A DNA stretch of 64,000 bases from UBA6080 sp964607515 (GTDB lineage Bacteria > Fermentibacterota > Fermentibacteria > Fermentibacterales > JCC-6), in contig CAZSKU010000001.1 of assembly GCA_964607515.1 (NCBI GenBank), forward strand, positions 62,001 through 126,000. The letters are read 5' to 3'. A model generated the notes under the pieces. It was given only the letters and a program-made list of their open reading frames with translations. It was not told the origin of the DNA and made no database searches. A program made the position numbers and the translations under genes. Positions 41,898-52,170 of the stretch are shown here, one piece after another (positions within the stretch are counted from its first letter, which is position 1; each line of letters begins with the position of its first letter).

Positions 41898-43355
41898 ATG
41901 CTCAATATCGTACTGGCGCTTCTAGTCCCGGGGGTGTACGACTACACTCCCCTGACCAGAAACCTCGACCCGGACTACACGCCGGAAACCATGGAGGACT
42001 ACCTTCGGTACAGACCCTCTTTCGAACCCCTGAGGGTCACACCCCTGGGCGGGGGATACCGGGGCTCCCAGTTCCTGGTGGTCCTGTCGGAAGCCATGGC
42101 GGACAGCCTGGACCAGGCAGTCATGGACCAGTGGGTCGCCGATATTCAGGAAACCGGCCTTGAAACCGGTGTCGTGGAGATCACGTGGAGCACCCCCGAG
42201 GAGATTCGGGCCTGGCTTTCCGAAATGCATGCCGAAGGGCTTCAGGGGGTGGTTCTGGTGGGGGACGTCCCTACCGCATGGGCCGCCCTGGAGGACTACG
42301 CCGACAACCGCTCGAATGAAACCTTTCCCACCGACTATTTCTACTGGGACCTGGACGGGGAGTGGCTGGACCAGTGGACCGGCTACCCATCCGGCGGGGT
42401 CCCGGGCCCCGACGGCATCTACGACGGCTGGCAGGGAGACCTGATCCCCGAGATCTACGTGGGCAGGATCCTGACCAGCGTCATCCTGTACGGCAACCAG
42501 TTCGAGCTGGTCGAGAACTATCTGACCAGACTCCACCAGTGGAGGCTCGAGGGGGATCCCGACCCCCATGCACTGTGCTACGTGGACGACGACTGGAGCG
42601 GATGGGGCCAGGGCTACAAGAACGCCATGAACCTCCTGTATCCCGATGTGGAGCTGGTGAATCAGGTGGACTCCACCAACGGGACAGATTACCGTTTCAA
42701 CAGACTTCCCGCGGGGTACACCTGGATAAGCCCCTTCGTCCATTCAAGCCCTGTCGTGCACCAGTGGAGCCCCGGTCCCAGCACCACCAGCGGCCACATC
42801 TGGACCGACCAGCCCCCCAGCCGTTTCTACAACCTCTTCGCCTGTTCCAACTGCCGGTTCACCAGCGACTGGTGCATGGGGTGCGTGTACGTTTTCGGCA
42901 CCCAGACCGGGCTTGCGGCGGTGGGCAGCACCAAGAGCGGCGCCATGCTGCAGTTCAACCAGTTCTACGGCCCGCTGGGCCAGGGCGGCACCTTCGGAAC
43001 GGCAATGTTCCAGTGGTGGGAGTACATTCAGCAGGGAGGCTTCACTCCGGTGGAAATGTACTGGCACATGGGAATGACCCTGCTGGGGGATCCCACAATA
43101 GTCCCTGCCATGCACTTCCTGGGTACCGGCGAACAGACCCCCGAACCCGCCCGACTCACTCTCGGCCCCAATCCATGCCCAGGAACCGTTTTCATCACCG
43201 GTCCCGGTGCCATAACGGTGCTGGATCTGGCGGGCAGAACCGTGGCCCGGGGTGAGAACTCTCTTACCATCAACGGGCTGGCACCGGGGCTCTACCTGGT
43301 CAGGGCGGGCGAGGGGCCGGAAACCCAGACCGGCAGGTTCACCGTAATCCGATGA
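41898..43355 (+). CDS. gingipain-like (C25) secreted protein with C-terminal sorting module
   Basis: 485 residues. A short hydrophobic start (about 2-12) may be a signal peptide. The C25 order is visible: V-V-L-V-G-D-V near 118-124, T-D-Y-F-Y-W-D-L-D-G near 145-154, P-E-I-Y-V-G-R near 184-190, a His region F-V-H-S-S-P (H282) and a Cys region L-F-A-C-S-N-C (C316). The usual G-H-G is replaced, so activity is uncertain. The last ~70 residues (G-P-N-P, V-L-D-L-A-G-R, G-L-Y-L-V-R) are a type IX-type sorting module. The 3' end overlaps the convergent gene by 17 bases. Confidence 0.75.
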   Translation: MLNIVLALLVPGVYDYTPLTRNLDPDYTPETMEDYLRYRPSFEPLRVTPLGGGYRGSQFLVVLSEAMADSLDQAVMDQWVADIQETGLETGVVEITWSTPEEIRAWLSEMHAEGLQGVVLVGDVPTAWAALEDYADNRSNETFPTDYFYWDLDGEWLDQWTGYPSGGVPGPDGIYDGWQGDLIPEIYVGRILTSVILYGNQFELVENYLTRLHQWRLEGDPDPHALCYVDDDWSGWGQGYKNAMNLLYPDVELVNQVDSTNGTDYRFNRLPAGYTWISPFVHSSPVVHQWSPGPSTTSGHIWTDQPPSRFYNLFACSNCRFTSDWCMGCVYVFGTQTGLAAVGSTKSGAMLQFNQFYGPLGQGGTFGTAMFQWWEYIQQGGFTPVEMYWHMGMTLLGDPTIVPAMHFLGTGEQTPEPARLTLGPNPCPGTVFITGPGAITVLDLAGRTVARGENSLTINGLAPGLYLVRAGEGPETQTGRFTVIR

Positions 43356-45102
43356 ATGTCTCAACCTTGTCCCGGTAGATTTCCGGGATCAGGGAAGAGT
43401 ATTCACGGTACAGGGTAAGCGCATCCGCCATAAACAGGGCTCTTCCGGGATCCGGGGCGTTGTGCGCCGTTATCACCGCCCTGGAGAAGAGCTCTCCGGC
43501 GAGCCCTGGGTCGGATCCGATGAGGCTCTCCGCCAGGGAAAGGATTCGGCGGGCTATCTCCGGGTAGGATTCCAGCTCCGTTCCCGGAAACAGCTCCGTC
43601 CATGGCACGTCCCGGGCCAGGGCTTCTCCCATGGTTCTCAGCGTGTCCCCGGAACCTCCCGAGCCGGGAGCCCCGTTCAGGGCGTACAGCAACCGGTTCG
43701 CATGACCCGCGGGCGCCAGCATGAAGGCCCTTCTCCATGCGGAAACCGCTTCGTCATCCCTGCCCAGGGTTCCCATGACCGCCCCTTCCAACTCCCAGCC
43801 GCCGTGGTACGAAGGGTACAGGCCGATGAATTCCGCGGAGTACCGGGATGACTCCAGGGGATGGCCCGACCTGAGCCAGCCCCATCCCGCCTGAAGCCAG
43901 GCTCTTTCCTCGAAGGGAATCAGCCTGCACGCCTCCCCGGGGTCGCCGTTGCCCATGGCCATCGCCCTGTACCCGGCCGTCACCGTGATCCCCCAGTAGA
44001 GGGAGCCTCCCAGGAGCGCCAGCGGCGCTGCCAGGGGGATCCTGATACTTCTGCCTGGAACCAGACAGCCCCCCAGAACAAGCGCGGCGGGCAGGGCCCC
44101 CAGGGGGGTGGCCAGGGGAAGATCCCCGGTGAAGATCACCCAGAAGCAGCACAGGAGCGCCGCGGACAGGGGATCGTGACGGCTGCCTGAAATCCAGCCG
44201 AAAAAAAGCGCCAGCATCATCGCTCCCGCGGCTCCGGAACCGGTCAGAAGTTCCAGTGGTTCGGAGTGCAGGAAGTCCACCCTTCTCTCCGGACCCGCAA
44301 GACTCTGGAGTTCTTCACCGCCCCGGGTGTAGATCGAAAGTCTGGCCCGTCCCGTGCCGGTTCCCCAGGGAAAGGTCTCGAGGAACATGGTTCCGGAGGT
44401 TCTCCAGATCACGGATCTGAGCCCCAGGGTTGGGAAGTTCATCCTCAGGGTTCCCGGAAGCAGACAGAAGGCTGTCTGCCCGGCCAGCATGGCCGCGATG
44501 AACAGGCCCGGGCGGGGTGCCCATCTTCGTCCGGCCGCCAGAACCAGCAGACCCATGGCCGCCGCCAGCCAGGACGTATAGAAGCCGGATACCGCCAGAC
44601 CGGGAAGGATGAGCCCCGCCTGCACGAAAGCCAGGGCTTTTCTTTTCTCGGCGGCGGAAGCTACGATTCCCAGCGCCAGAGCCATGCCGGCCCTGTTGGG
44701 ATTCCCGCTCAGGGCGTCCGGACCGAACACAGCCATATGTATGGAAAGCAGAGCGGCCGCCCAGGCCAGGCCGCGAAGGTGGTTTCCGAATCCCCACCGG
44801 GCAATGGTTCCCCCGAACCCCGCCGCCATCATTCCGAAGGATGCCCAGCGGACCGCCTGGGGTATTCCGGGAAGCGGAGAACCCTGGACGAAAAGCCATG
44901 CCATGGGAACCAGGGCCATGAGAGCGCCGGCAACCAGGTGGTTTCTGCCGACGAAACCCCTTCCCGCGGTCAGCAGAGCGGCCCCCAGGGCGGGGTACAC
45001 CGCGAGCCTGGACATCATGGTGGAGTCGAACAGCCCCGGGAACACCGCCAGGGCTGCCAGTGCGAAGGGTACTCCGAAGGCCGCGGCGCCGGCGGGGATC
45101 AA
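43339..45102 (-). CDS. O-antigen-ligase-like membrane protein with C-terminal helical repeats
   Basis: 587 residues from TTG 45102, which overlaps the upstream stop (TTGA). About ten membrane helices fill residues 1-385, with a large loop holding R-S-V-I-W-R-T and F-L-H-S-E-P-L-E (about 230-290), the pattern of Wzy_C/O-antigen ligase proteins. The last ~180 residues are soluble paired helices like degenerate TPRs. It may join or polymerise surface glycan chains. Coupled to the PPIase-like lipoprotein gene. Confidence 0.65.
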   Translation of the reverse strand: MIPAGAAAFGVPFALAALAVFPGLFDSTMMSRLAVYPALGAALLTAGRGFVGRNHLVAGALMALVPMAWLFVQGSPLPGIPQAVRWASFGMMAAGFGGTIARWGFGNHLRGLAWAAALLSIHMAVFGPDALSGNPNRAGMALALGIVASAAEKRKALAFVQAGLILPGLAVSGFYTSWLAAAMGLLVLAAGRRWAPRPGLFIAAMLAGQTAFCLLPGTLRMNFPTLGLRSVIWRTSGTMFLETFPWGTGTGRARLSIYTRGGEELQSLAGPERRVDFLHSEPLELLTGSGAAGAMMLALFFGWISGSRHDPLSAALLCCFWVIFTGDLPLATPLGALPAALVLGGCLVPGRSIRIPLAAPLALLGGSLYWGITVTAGYRAMAMGNGDPGEACRLIPFEERAWLQAGWGWLRSGHPLESSRYSAEFIGLYPSYHGGWELEGAVMGTLGRDDEAVSAWRRAFMLAPAGHANRLLYALNGAPGSGGSGDTLRTMGEALARDVPWTELFPGTELESYPEIARRILSLAESLIGSDPGLAGELFSRAVITAHNAPDPGRALFMADALTLYREYSSLIPEIYRDKVETFIGLR

Positions 45103-46646
45103 GGGTCCAGCCAGAGCGCCGGATCCGCTGGCAGTCTGCTGAGAAGGCCGGTATTGATCTCCAGGCCGGCCTCCCGTTCCAGCGCGCCTATCCAGGCCTG
45201 CAGCTCCTGCTCCTCCAGCCGCGCCCTGATCCGGGCCTCCAGCCATCCCCTGGCGTCCTGCAGGGTAGCCTGTTCCCCGGGAAGCACCCGGACCGTGCGG
45301 TAGACCATCATGGATCCCATCTGGGTCTCCATGGGACCGTACCAGGCAAGGGTGTCCAGGGGGTCCGCCGAGAAGACGATGCCTCCCATGGCCTCGGGCA
45401 CCCGGTCGGCGGTCACCGGCAGGGATACCAGCGAGCCGGTGTCGAAGCCCTCGTAGTTTGAGTAGGGTTGGAGAAGCCGTCGGAGTTCATCCCGGTCTCC
45501 CGAGACCAGAGCTGATCGCACCTCTCCGGTCATGTCCGCCGGCGCATAGCCCATCTCGAGCACTCTCCGCTGGGGAAGGAGGAGCGGTTCGGCAAGGGAT
45601 TCGAATTCCGCCTCTATCATCGAATCGGTGACGTTAACCGAAGCGCTCACTCTCTGATCGTACAGGGCCTCCAGGGCCGCTTCCCTGGCGAAGGCTTCAG
45701 CTTCGCGGTGAATTTCACCGGACTCTTCGGGCCATCGCTGCCGGAAAAGTTCAGCGCCGGCCTCCAGCCTCACCAGGTTGCCGACGAAGTGGAGAAGCCA
45801 TTCCGGGGAAGCCGGCGACACCGGCGTGCTCAGGGAGGAGAAGGATATTTCCCACCGAAGGTCCTCCGGGTCGAGGGCGAGCAGTGGACTTCGCATCACG
45901 GTGTCTCCCGGAGACGGTTCACCGCCGCCGGCCAGGAAGACCACCAGCGATGTATCCACCCTCGTGCCGGCCAGGGCAAGGGCTTCCGCTCCTTGAACGA
46001 TCCGGATGGCCTCCGAGGAAGAGAGCCTGGAGACCGCAAGCCTGCTGATGTACGCGGTGTCCGCAAGGGATTCCGCCAGCAGGGTGCTGTCGGTGGCCAG
46101 CATCGAGTCCAGCATGAAGGTTCCCGTGTCGCAGGATACCCGCTCGCCCGGGGAGGCCTCCGACAATGCCAGCGCCAGGTCCCTGGGGAGTTCCGGAAGA
46201 TGCAGGGGACCCCGGGAGACACCGGTGGACTGGTCCGTGAACCAGACGGTGCGGCCCATGTGTTCTCTGAAGAAACTGATGTCGTCATCCCCGCACTCCC
46301 TGGCCAGGACTGCGGGCAGGGAGTCGGACAGGGCCAGGAACAGTGCGGAGCGGGCCCAGGCCCTCCGGTACACCCTTATCCTCGAAGACTCATGGATTCC
46401 CGATGCGTCCAGTTCCCGGTTCAGAATGAGTTTCCTGCCCAGGGCCTGCAGGAAGGACATGGCCGGCTCCTCCTTCCCCAGGAAGACCGCCCGGTTCTCC
46501 TGCTCAAGTGTCATCCAGGATTCCCCTGCCTCCCTGACGGTCAGGGTGTCCGTGCAGGTCCTCACCAGCCAGTCGTCGCCGTCCGGGGAACCGCAGCAAG
46601 CCAGCAGCAGAAGGGCCGTTGCGGGGAGCATGAACATCTTGAGCAT
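45099..46646 (-). CDS. SurA/PrsA-like periplasmic PPIase lipoprotein
   Basis: 515 residues. Signal followed by L-L-A-C-C-G, a lipobox. A mostly helical N-terminal chaperone-like part is followed by a parvulin-like region (about 345-450: P-Q-R-R-V-L-E-M-G-Y ... F-D-T-G-S-L-V-S-L) and a final helical segment (A-R-G-W-L-E-A-R-I-R-A-R-L). This resembles SurA/PrsA foldases of the periplasm, though catalytic residues cannot be checked by eye. It precedes the ligase-like gene with a 4-base overlap. Confidence 0.65.
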   Translation of the reverse strand: MLKMFMLPATALLLLACCGSPDGDDWLVRTCTDTLTVREAGESWMTLEQENRAVFLGKEEPAMSFLQALGRKLILNRELDASGIHESSRIRVYRRAWARSALFLALSDSLPAVLARECGDDDISFFREHMGRTVWFTDQSTGVSRGPLHLPELPRDLALALSEASPGERVSCDTGTFMLDSMLATDSTLLAESLADTAYISRLAVSRLSSSEAIRIVQGAEALALAGTRVDTSLVVFLAGGGEPSPGDTVMRSPLLALDPEDLRWEISFSSLSTPVSPASPEWLLHFVGNLVRLEAGAELFRQRWPEESGEIHREAEAFAREAALEALYDQRVSASVNVTDSMIEAEFESLAEPLLLPQRRVLEMGYAPADMTGEVRSALVSGDRDELRRLLQPYSNYEGFDTGSLVSLPVTADRVPEAMGGIVFSADPLDTLAWYGPMETQMGSMMVYRTVRVLPGEQATLQDARGWLEARIRARLEEQELQAWIGALEREAGLEINTGLLSRLPADPALWLDP

Positions 46647-46676
46647 TTTTCAGCCTTTCGATCCGAGCCTGTCAAC

Positions 46677-46702
46677 AGGAAGGCCCCCGAGGGGGCCTTC
46701 CT
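46677..46702 (-). terminator. long perfect hairpin between propeller and PPIase genes
   Basis: AGGAAGGCCCCC (46677-46688) and GGGGGCCTTCCT (46691-46702) are a 12-bp perfect inverted repeat with a 2-base centre. It lies 20 bases past the end of the minus-strand propeller gene. No T-run follows on either strand, so it may be a stability or partial-termination element. Confidence 0.55.
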
Positions 46703-46722
46703 TATCCGGGGCGTGAATGATG

Positions 46723-47550
46723 CTAGAAGACGGCCTTGATGGCGCCCCAGGTTTCCCGGGTGAGGGCCTCGGGATTGACGTCGTAAGCGAGCATGGTGTC
46801 GGGAGTGCCCTGGTTGAAGACCCAGAGGATGTTGATCGGGGTCTCGGAACCCATGCAGGCGCCGCCGTACGTGCCGCCGCTCACAAGAACATGGTTCTCG
46901 ATGAGGGCGCCGCTGGCGTCGATCTGGGCGACGATGCCCGAGGCGTTGGCGCTGGTGACCCACATGCAGTTGTTCATCTCATCCCAGGCCGCGCCGTACA
47001 CGCTGGTGGCCGCGGTGGACCAGGTGGTGCTGGTGGCGGTGGAGCCGCTTACCCCGTTCCAGGTGAGCCGGTAGACCTCGGAGCCGAAATTGCCGGTGTA
47101 GAAGTAGGTGCCGTCCCATGCGAGAGCCCTGTTTGGGTTCTGGGGGCCGATGAAGGCTCCGACCTTCAGGTGGGTGCCGATGTCGTAGTAGTCGATGGCG
47201 GTGGTTACACTGCCGTACATGTAGGTGCCGTCGCAGGTCAGGTCCCGAAGGCCCCAGCCCGGGGCGGTGTTCTGGTTGAAGGACTCCACGAAGGTTCCGT
47301 CCTCCTCGAAGAGGAGAAAGACACCGGTAGGCTGGCCGGCCTGGCCGGCGCCGTTGGTCACCCAGAGGTAGGTGCCGTCGAAACCGCACCCTACGCTGTA
47401 GGCGTTGCCGGCCTGGGCCTCAACGTTGATGCTGCCGATCTGCTCCAGCCAGGTGTCGGTTCCCTGAGGCTGTACTCCCACCTGGGGAGCCATGTCAGTG
47501 TTGGCAAATGCGAACGCCGCCATGATCAGAACGGTGAAAAGCAGTTTCAT
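46723..47550 (-). CDS. secreted beta-propeller-like protein
   Basis: 275 residues from ATG 47550; AAAGGAGAT just upstream and the signal peptide (M-K-L-L-F-T-V..A-F-A) favour it over ATG 47565. After the signal, repeated G-F-D-G-T-Y-L-W-V, T-C-D-G-T-Y-M-Y-G and A-W-D-G-T-Y-F-Y-T units at ~40-residue spacing indicate propeller blades. Codon use is strongly biased and the promoter is near-consensus, suggesting abundant expression. No catalytic motif; function unknown. Confidence 0.8.
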   Translation of the reverse strand: MKLLFTVLIMAAFAFANTDMAPQVGVQPQGTDTWLEQIGSINVEAQAGNAYSVGCGFDGTYLWVTNGAGQAGQPTGVFLLFEEDGTFVESFNQNTAPGWGLRDLTCDGTYMYGSVTTAIDYYDIGTHLKVGAFIGPQNPNRALAWDGTYFYTGNFGSEVYRLTWNGVSGSTATSTTWSTAATSVYGAAWDEMNNCMWVTSANASGIVAQIDASGALIENHVLVSGGTYGGACMGSETPINILWVFNQGTPDTMLAYDVNPEALTRETWGAIKAVF

Positions 47551-47591
47551 TGCATCTCCTTTCATGCGAATTTCCCCGACATCGCTTAATA

Positions 47592-47620
47592 TCTATATGA
47601 CCCTGCCCGGGGCCTGTCAA
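47592..47620 (-). promoter_or_regulatory. sigma-70-type promoter of the propeller gene
   Basis: On the minus strand: TTGACA (47620-47615), 17 bases, TATAGA (47597-47592), followed by TATTAAG. It lies 42 bases before ATG 47550. Confidence 0.75.
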
Positions 47621-47708
47621 CTTATCGGGAGCGCTTTTCTCAGGGCCTTGCGTTTTTCCGGGAATTTCACATCATGAACATGTTGGCGGTTTACCGGGGG
47701 AGGAAACG

Positions 47709-48913
47709 ATGCGTCGTTTTCATCGGGACTTCCACCTTCTCTTCTTCATGCTGACGTTGCTTCCGATGCACCCAGGTTCCGCCCGGGGATCTGGAACCGT
47801 GGTGGGCTGGGGATTGAACCTGGACGGCCAGTGTTGTCCATCCTGGTCGGACAGCTGCTTTGCCGCCGTTTCCGCCGGGGGTTTCCACAGCCTGGGGCTT
47901 CGGGAGGACGGGTCCGTGCAGGCCTGGGGAAACAACGACTTCGGCCAGTGCGAAGTGCCGCCGGGTATCGCCGCCACGGCCGTGGCCGGGGGGAACTTTC
48001 ACAGCATGGCGCTGCTCTCCGACGGAAGCATCGTCGTCTGGGGCAATGAGGGGGCCGGAGTCAGCGACGTTCCGGAGCCGAACTCGGGCTTTACCGCCAT
48101 AGCCGCCGGCGGCGGTCACTGTCTGGCCCTCAGGGAGGACTCCACCGTGGAGGCTTGGGGGAACAACTGCTTCGGCCAGTGCTCAGTTCCTGAGCCCAAT
48201 CAGGGTTTTACCGGGATTGCGGCGGGCAATTTCCACAGCCTTGCCCTCAGGGCCGACGGCAGTGTGGTGGGGTGGGGGGAAGACGGCGAGGGCCAGTGCC
48301 GTCCTCCGGAACCCAACAACGGTTTCACATCAATCTCCGCCGGCGGCCTGCACAGCGTCGGGCTGAGACAGGACTCCTCCATCGCCGCCTGGGGTTACGA
48401 TTTCTGGGGGCAGTGCCAGGTGCCCGAACCGAACAGCGGATTCATCCGCCAGGACGCCGGGGGCAAGCACACCCTCGGTCTCCGGAGCGACGGAACCGTG
48501 GAGGCCTGGGGTTACGACAACTGGGGCCAGTGCCGGGTGCCGGAGCCGAACTCGGGTTTCGTCTCCGTCTCCGCCGGAGCCTTCCACAGCCTGGGGCTGA
48601 GGGAATTTCTGGATGTTCCCGGCCCCGTTCCCGCCTCCGGCATGACGCTGTGGCCTAATCCATGGTGCTGCGTGCTGCACGTGGCGCTGGGGCCCGGATT
48701 CGGCCCGGGAACCACGGTCACCATTTTCGACCTGGCCGGAAGGGAGGTGGCCCGGCTTCAGCCGGAAGTCACCGGAGCGGAAGGATCGGAGGTGGTCTGG
48801 AACGGGTCCGGCGCCCGGAATCGTTACCCGGGCGCCGGGATATTCATCGTAAGGGCGGTGTGCGGTGAAGTATCGGCACTCTCCAGGACCGTATTCCTCG
48901 GGGAAGCCGTTCC

Positions 48914-48917
<4 letters not shown>
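47709..48917 (+). CDS. secreted RCC1-repeat protein with C-terminal sorting module
   Basis: 402 residues, with GGGGGAGG upstream of ATG 47709. Signal peptide about 1-26. Seven RCC1-type units follow (about 28-300), each with A-G-x-x-H-S-L-x-L-R, W-G and F-G-Q-C; most also share V-P-E-P-N-x-G-F. They should form a seven-bladed propeller. The last ~95 residues (W-P-N-P-W, V-T-I-F-D-L-A-G-R-E-V, I-F-I-V-R) are a FlgD-like/type IX-type sorting module. Likely exported to the surface; ligand unknown. Overlaps the convergent mutase gene by 4 bases. Confidence 0.85.
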
Positions 48918-50575
<1,658 letters not shown>

Positions 50576-50591
50576 GGGATGTCTCCTCCAG

Positions 50592-51674
50592 TCATTCCTG
50601 TTCGTAGATCCGGGGCGTCTCCCGGCCTGTCACCACCCTGAGGGCTCCCAGGGCCAGGGCCTCCATCTCCATCTCCCCGGGGATGACCCGCAGGGGCGCC
50701 AGGAAGCCTGTCATCTCCTCTATCCACCCGGTGAACTGCCTGTCGTAGGCGATCCCTCCGGTGATTATCACCGCGTCTATGTCCCCCTGAAGCACCGCCG
50801 CCATGGCCCCGATCTCCTTGGCGACCTGGTAGGCCATGGCGTGGTAGACCTCCCGCCACTCCTGATTCCCTTCCCGGATCCGATCCTCCACCAGGCGCAT
50901 GTCGTTGGTGTTCAGGTAGGCCACGATGCCTCCCTGTCCCTTTATCATTTTTTTCACCTGGTCGTGGGTGTATCCCCCGTTGAAGCAGAGCTCCGCCAGC
51001 TGACCGGAGGGCAGCCCTCCCGATCTTTCCGGGGAGAACGGACCGTCGCCGTCCAGGGCGTTGTTCACGTCCACCACCCTGCCCAGCCGGTGAGCCCCTA
51101 CGCTGATTCCGCCGCCCAGATGGACGACGATGAAATTGCATTCCCCATAGTCCCTGCCCAGTTCCCCGGCCACCTTTCTCGCCACGGCCCTCTGGTTAAG
51201 GGCGTGAAAAATGGACCTTCGGCAGAGGCTGGGATGGCCGGTGTATCTGGCCTGAGGCTCCAGCTCGTCCACCACCACCGGATCCACCATGAAGGCGTCG
51301 CAGCCGGCGCTTTCGGCCAGCTTTGCGGCTATCGGAGCCCCCAGGTTGGAGGCGTGTTCCCCGTAGGTTCCCGTGGAAAGATCCTTCAGAAGACCGGGGG
51401 TCACCCTGTACGTTCCCCCGGGGATCGGCCTTGACAGGCCTCCCCTGCCCACCACCGCCGAAAAACTCCGGATAGGGTAGCCCGCCTCCTCCAGGGAGCC
51501 GAGGATGACCTTCTCCCTGAAGTCGTACTGGTCGAAGATCCTCTGATAGGGTGCCAGTTCCTGGGTGGAATGGTCAAGCTTCAGCTTCCAGACTTCCTTC
51601 TCCCCCTCGAAAACGGAAACCTTCGTGGAGGTGGATCCAGGGTTCACGGCCAGTATTCTGGGCTCTGGGGACAT
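50592..51674 (-). CDS. buk: butyrate kinase (acetate kinase family)
   Basis: 360 residues from ATG 51674 with GGGAGGAGAT upstream. ASKHA kinase motifs: V-N-P-G-S-T-S-T-K near 9-17, V-V-G-R-G-G, V-H-L-G-G-G-I-S-V-G, and T-G-G-I-A near the end. Length and R-G-G-L match Buk rather than acetate kinase (~400). It converts acyl phosphate and ADP to acid and ATP. The matching ptb lies 5 kb away on the other strand. Confidence 0.92.
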   Translation of the reverse strand: MSPEPRILAVNPGSTSTKVSVFEGEKEVWKLKLDHSTQELAPYQRIFDQYDFREKVILGSLEEAGYPIRSFSAVVGRGGLSRPIPGGTYRVTPGLLKDLSTGTYGEHASNLGAPIAAKLAESAGCDAFMVDPVVVDELEPQARYTGHPSLCRRSIFHALNQRAVARKVAGELGRDYGECNFIVVHLGGGISVGAHRLGRVVDVNNALDGDGPFSPERSGGLPSGQLAELCFNGGYTHDQVKKMIKGQGGIVAYLNTNDMRLVEDRIREGNQEWREVYHAMAYQVAKEIGAMAAVLQGDIDAVIITGGIAYDRQFTGWIEEMTGFLAPLRVIPGEMEMEALALGALRVVTGRETPRIYEQE

Positions 51675-51714
51675 ATCTCCTCCCGGGGCTGCGTGCTTGC
51701 GCCGTATCGGTTGG

Positions 51715-51743
51715 AATCTATTCCAGCCTTCAGGCCTGCGCAA
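51715..51743 (-). promoter_or_regulatory. possible promoter of the buk-mutase operon
   Basis: Minus strand: TTGCGC (51743-51738), 17 bases, TAGATT (51720-51715). Predicted start near 51708, 34 bases before the ATG. Confidence 0.45.
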
Positions 51744-51778
51744 CCAAGCCATGGCCCGGCACCGCATCTTTTTTAGTA

Positions 51779-51792
51779 TTGTCGGGCGACAA
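51779..51792. promoter_or_regulatory. 14-bp palindrome, possible operator
   Basis: TTGTCG-GG-CGACAA is a perfect inverted repeat 19 bases before ATG 51811, in the divergent region between buk and the coiled-coil/aspS pair, right after TAGTAT, a possible -10 box. A repressor site is an inference from shape and place. Confidence 0.35.
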
Positions 51793-51810
51793 CCGGAATG
51801 CGCGGGGGTG

Positions 51811-52170
51811 ATGAACGCCGGAAGCGCTTGTGCTGGAGCCGCAGGGGAGTTGGCTTTCCTGCTGAAGTCACTGGAAAGGCTTGAGGAAGGGTTCCAGCTG
51901 GAGAAGGACCAGGCCCTTTCCGCGGGTCTGAAGGAGGCGGAAGCCTTCCGGGAACGGTGCCGGGCTCATTACCAGGTAAGGGCTTCGGAGATCGCAGCCC
52001 GGGCCAGGCAGCTCAGGTATTCCGCCGCCAGGGCGGGAGCCCTGACGGACGAGATGAACTCGCTGGCGGACATGATCGAGGCAGGGGCATCGGAGGCATC
52101 GGCCCGGTTCTCGGGAACCCCCAACCGCCTCGTGAGGAACATGAAGAGGGCCGAAAAGGAGGAAGAATGA
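51811..52170 (+). CDS. 119-residue coiled-coil protein coupled to aspS
   Basis: ATG 51811 (GTG 51808 possible). The whole protein is helical with two coiled-coil stretches (about 10-60 and 65-95), rich in Ala, Glu and Arg, with no membrane segment. The stop overlaps the aspS start as ATGA, so both are translated together. I do not recognise a family. A role linked to the synthetase or to RNA handling is suggested only by the coupling. Confidence 0.65.
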   Translation: MNAGSACAGAAGELAFLLKSLERLEEGFQLEKDQALSAGLKEAEAFRERCRAHYQVRASEIAARARQLRYSAARAGALTDEMNSLADMIEAGASEASARFSGTPNRLVRNMKRAEKEEE

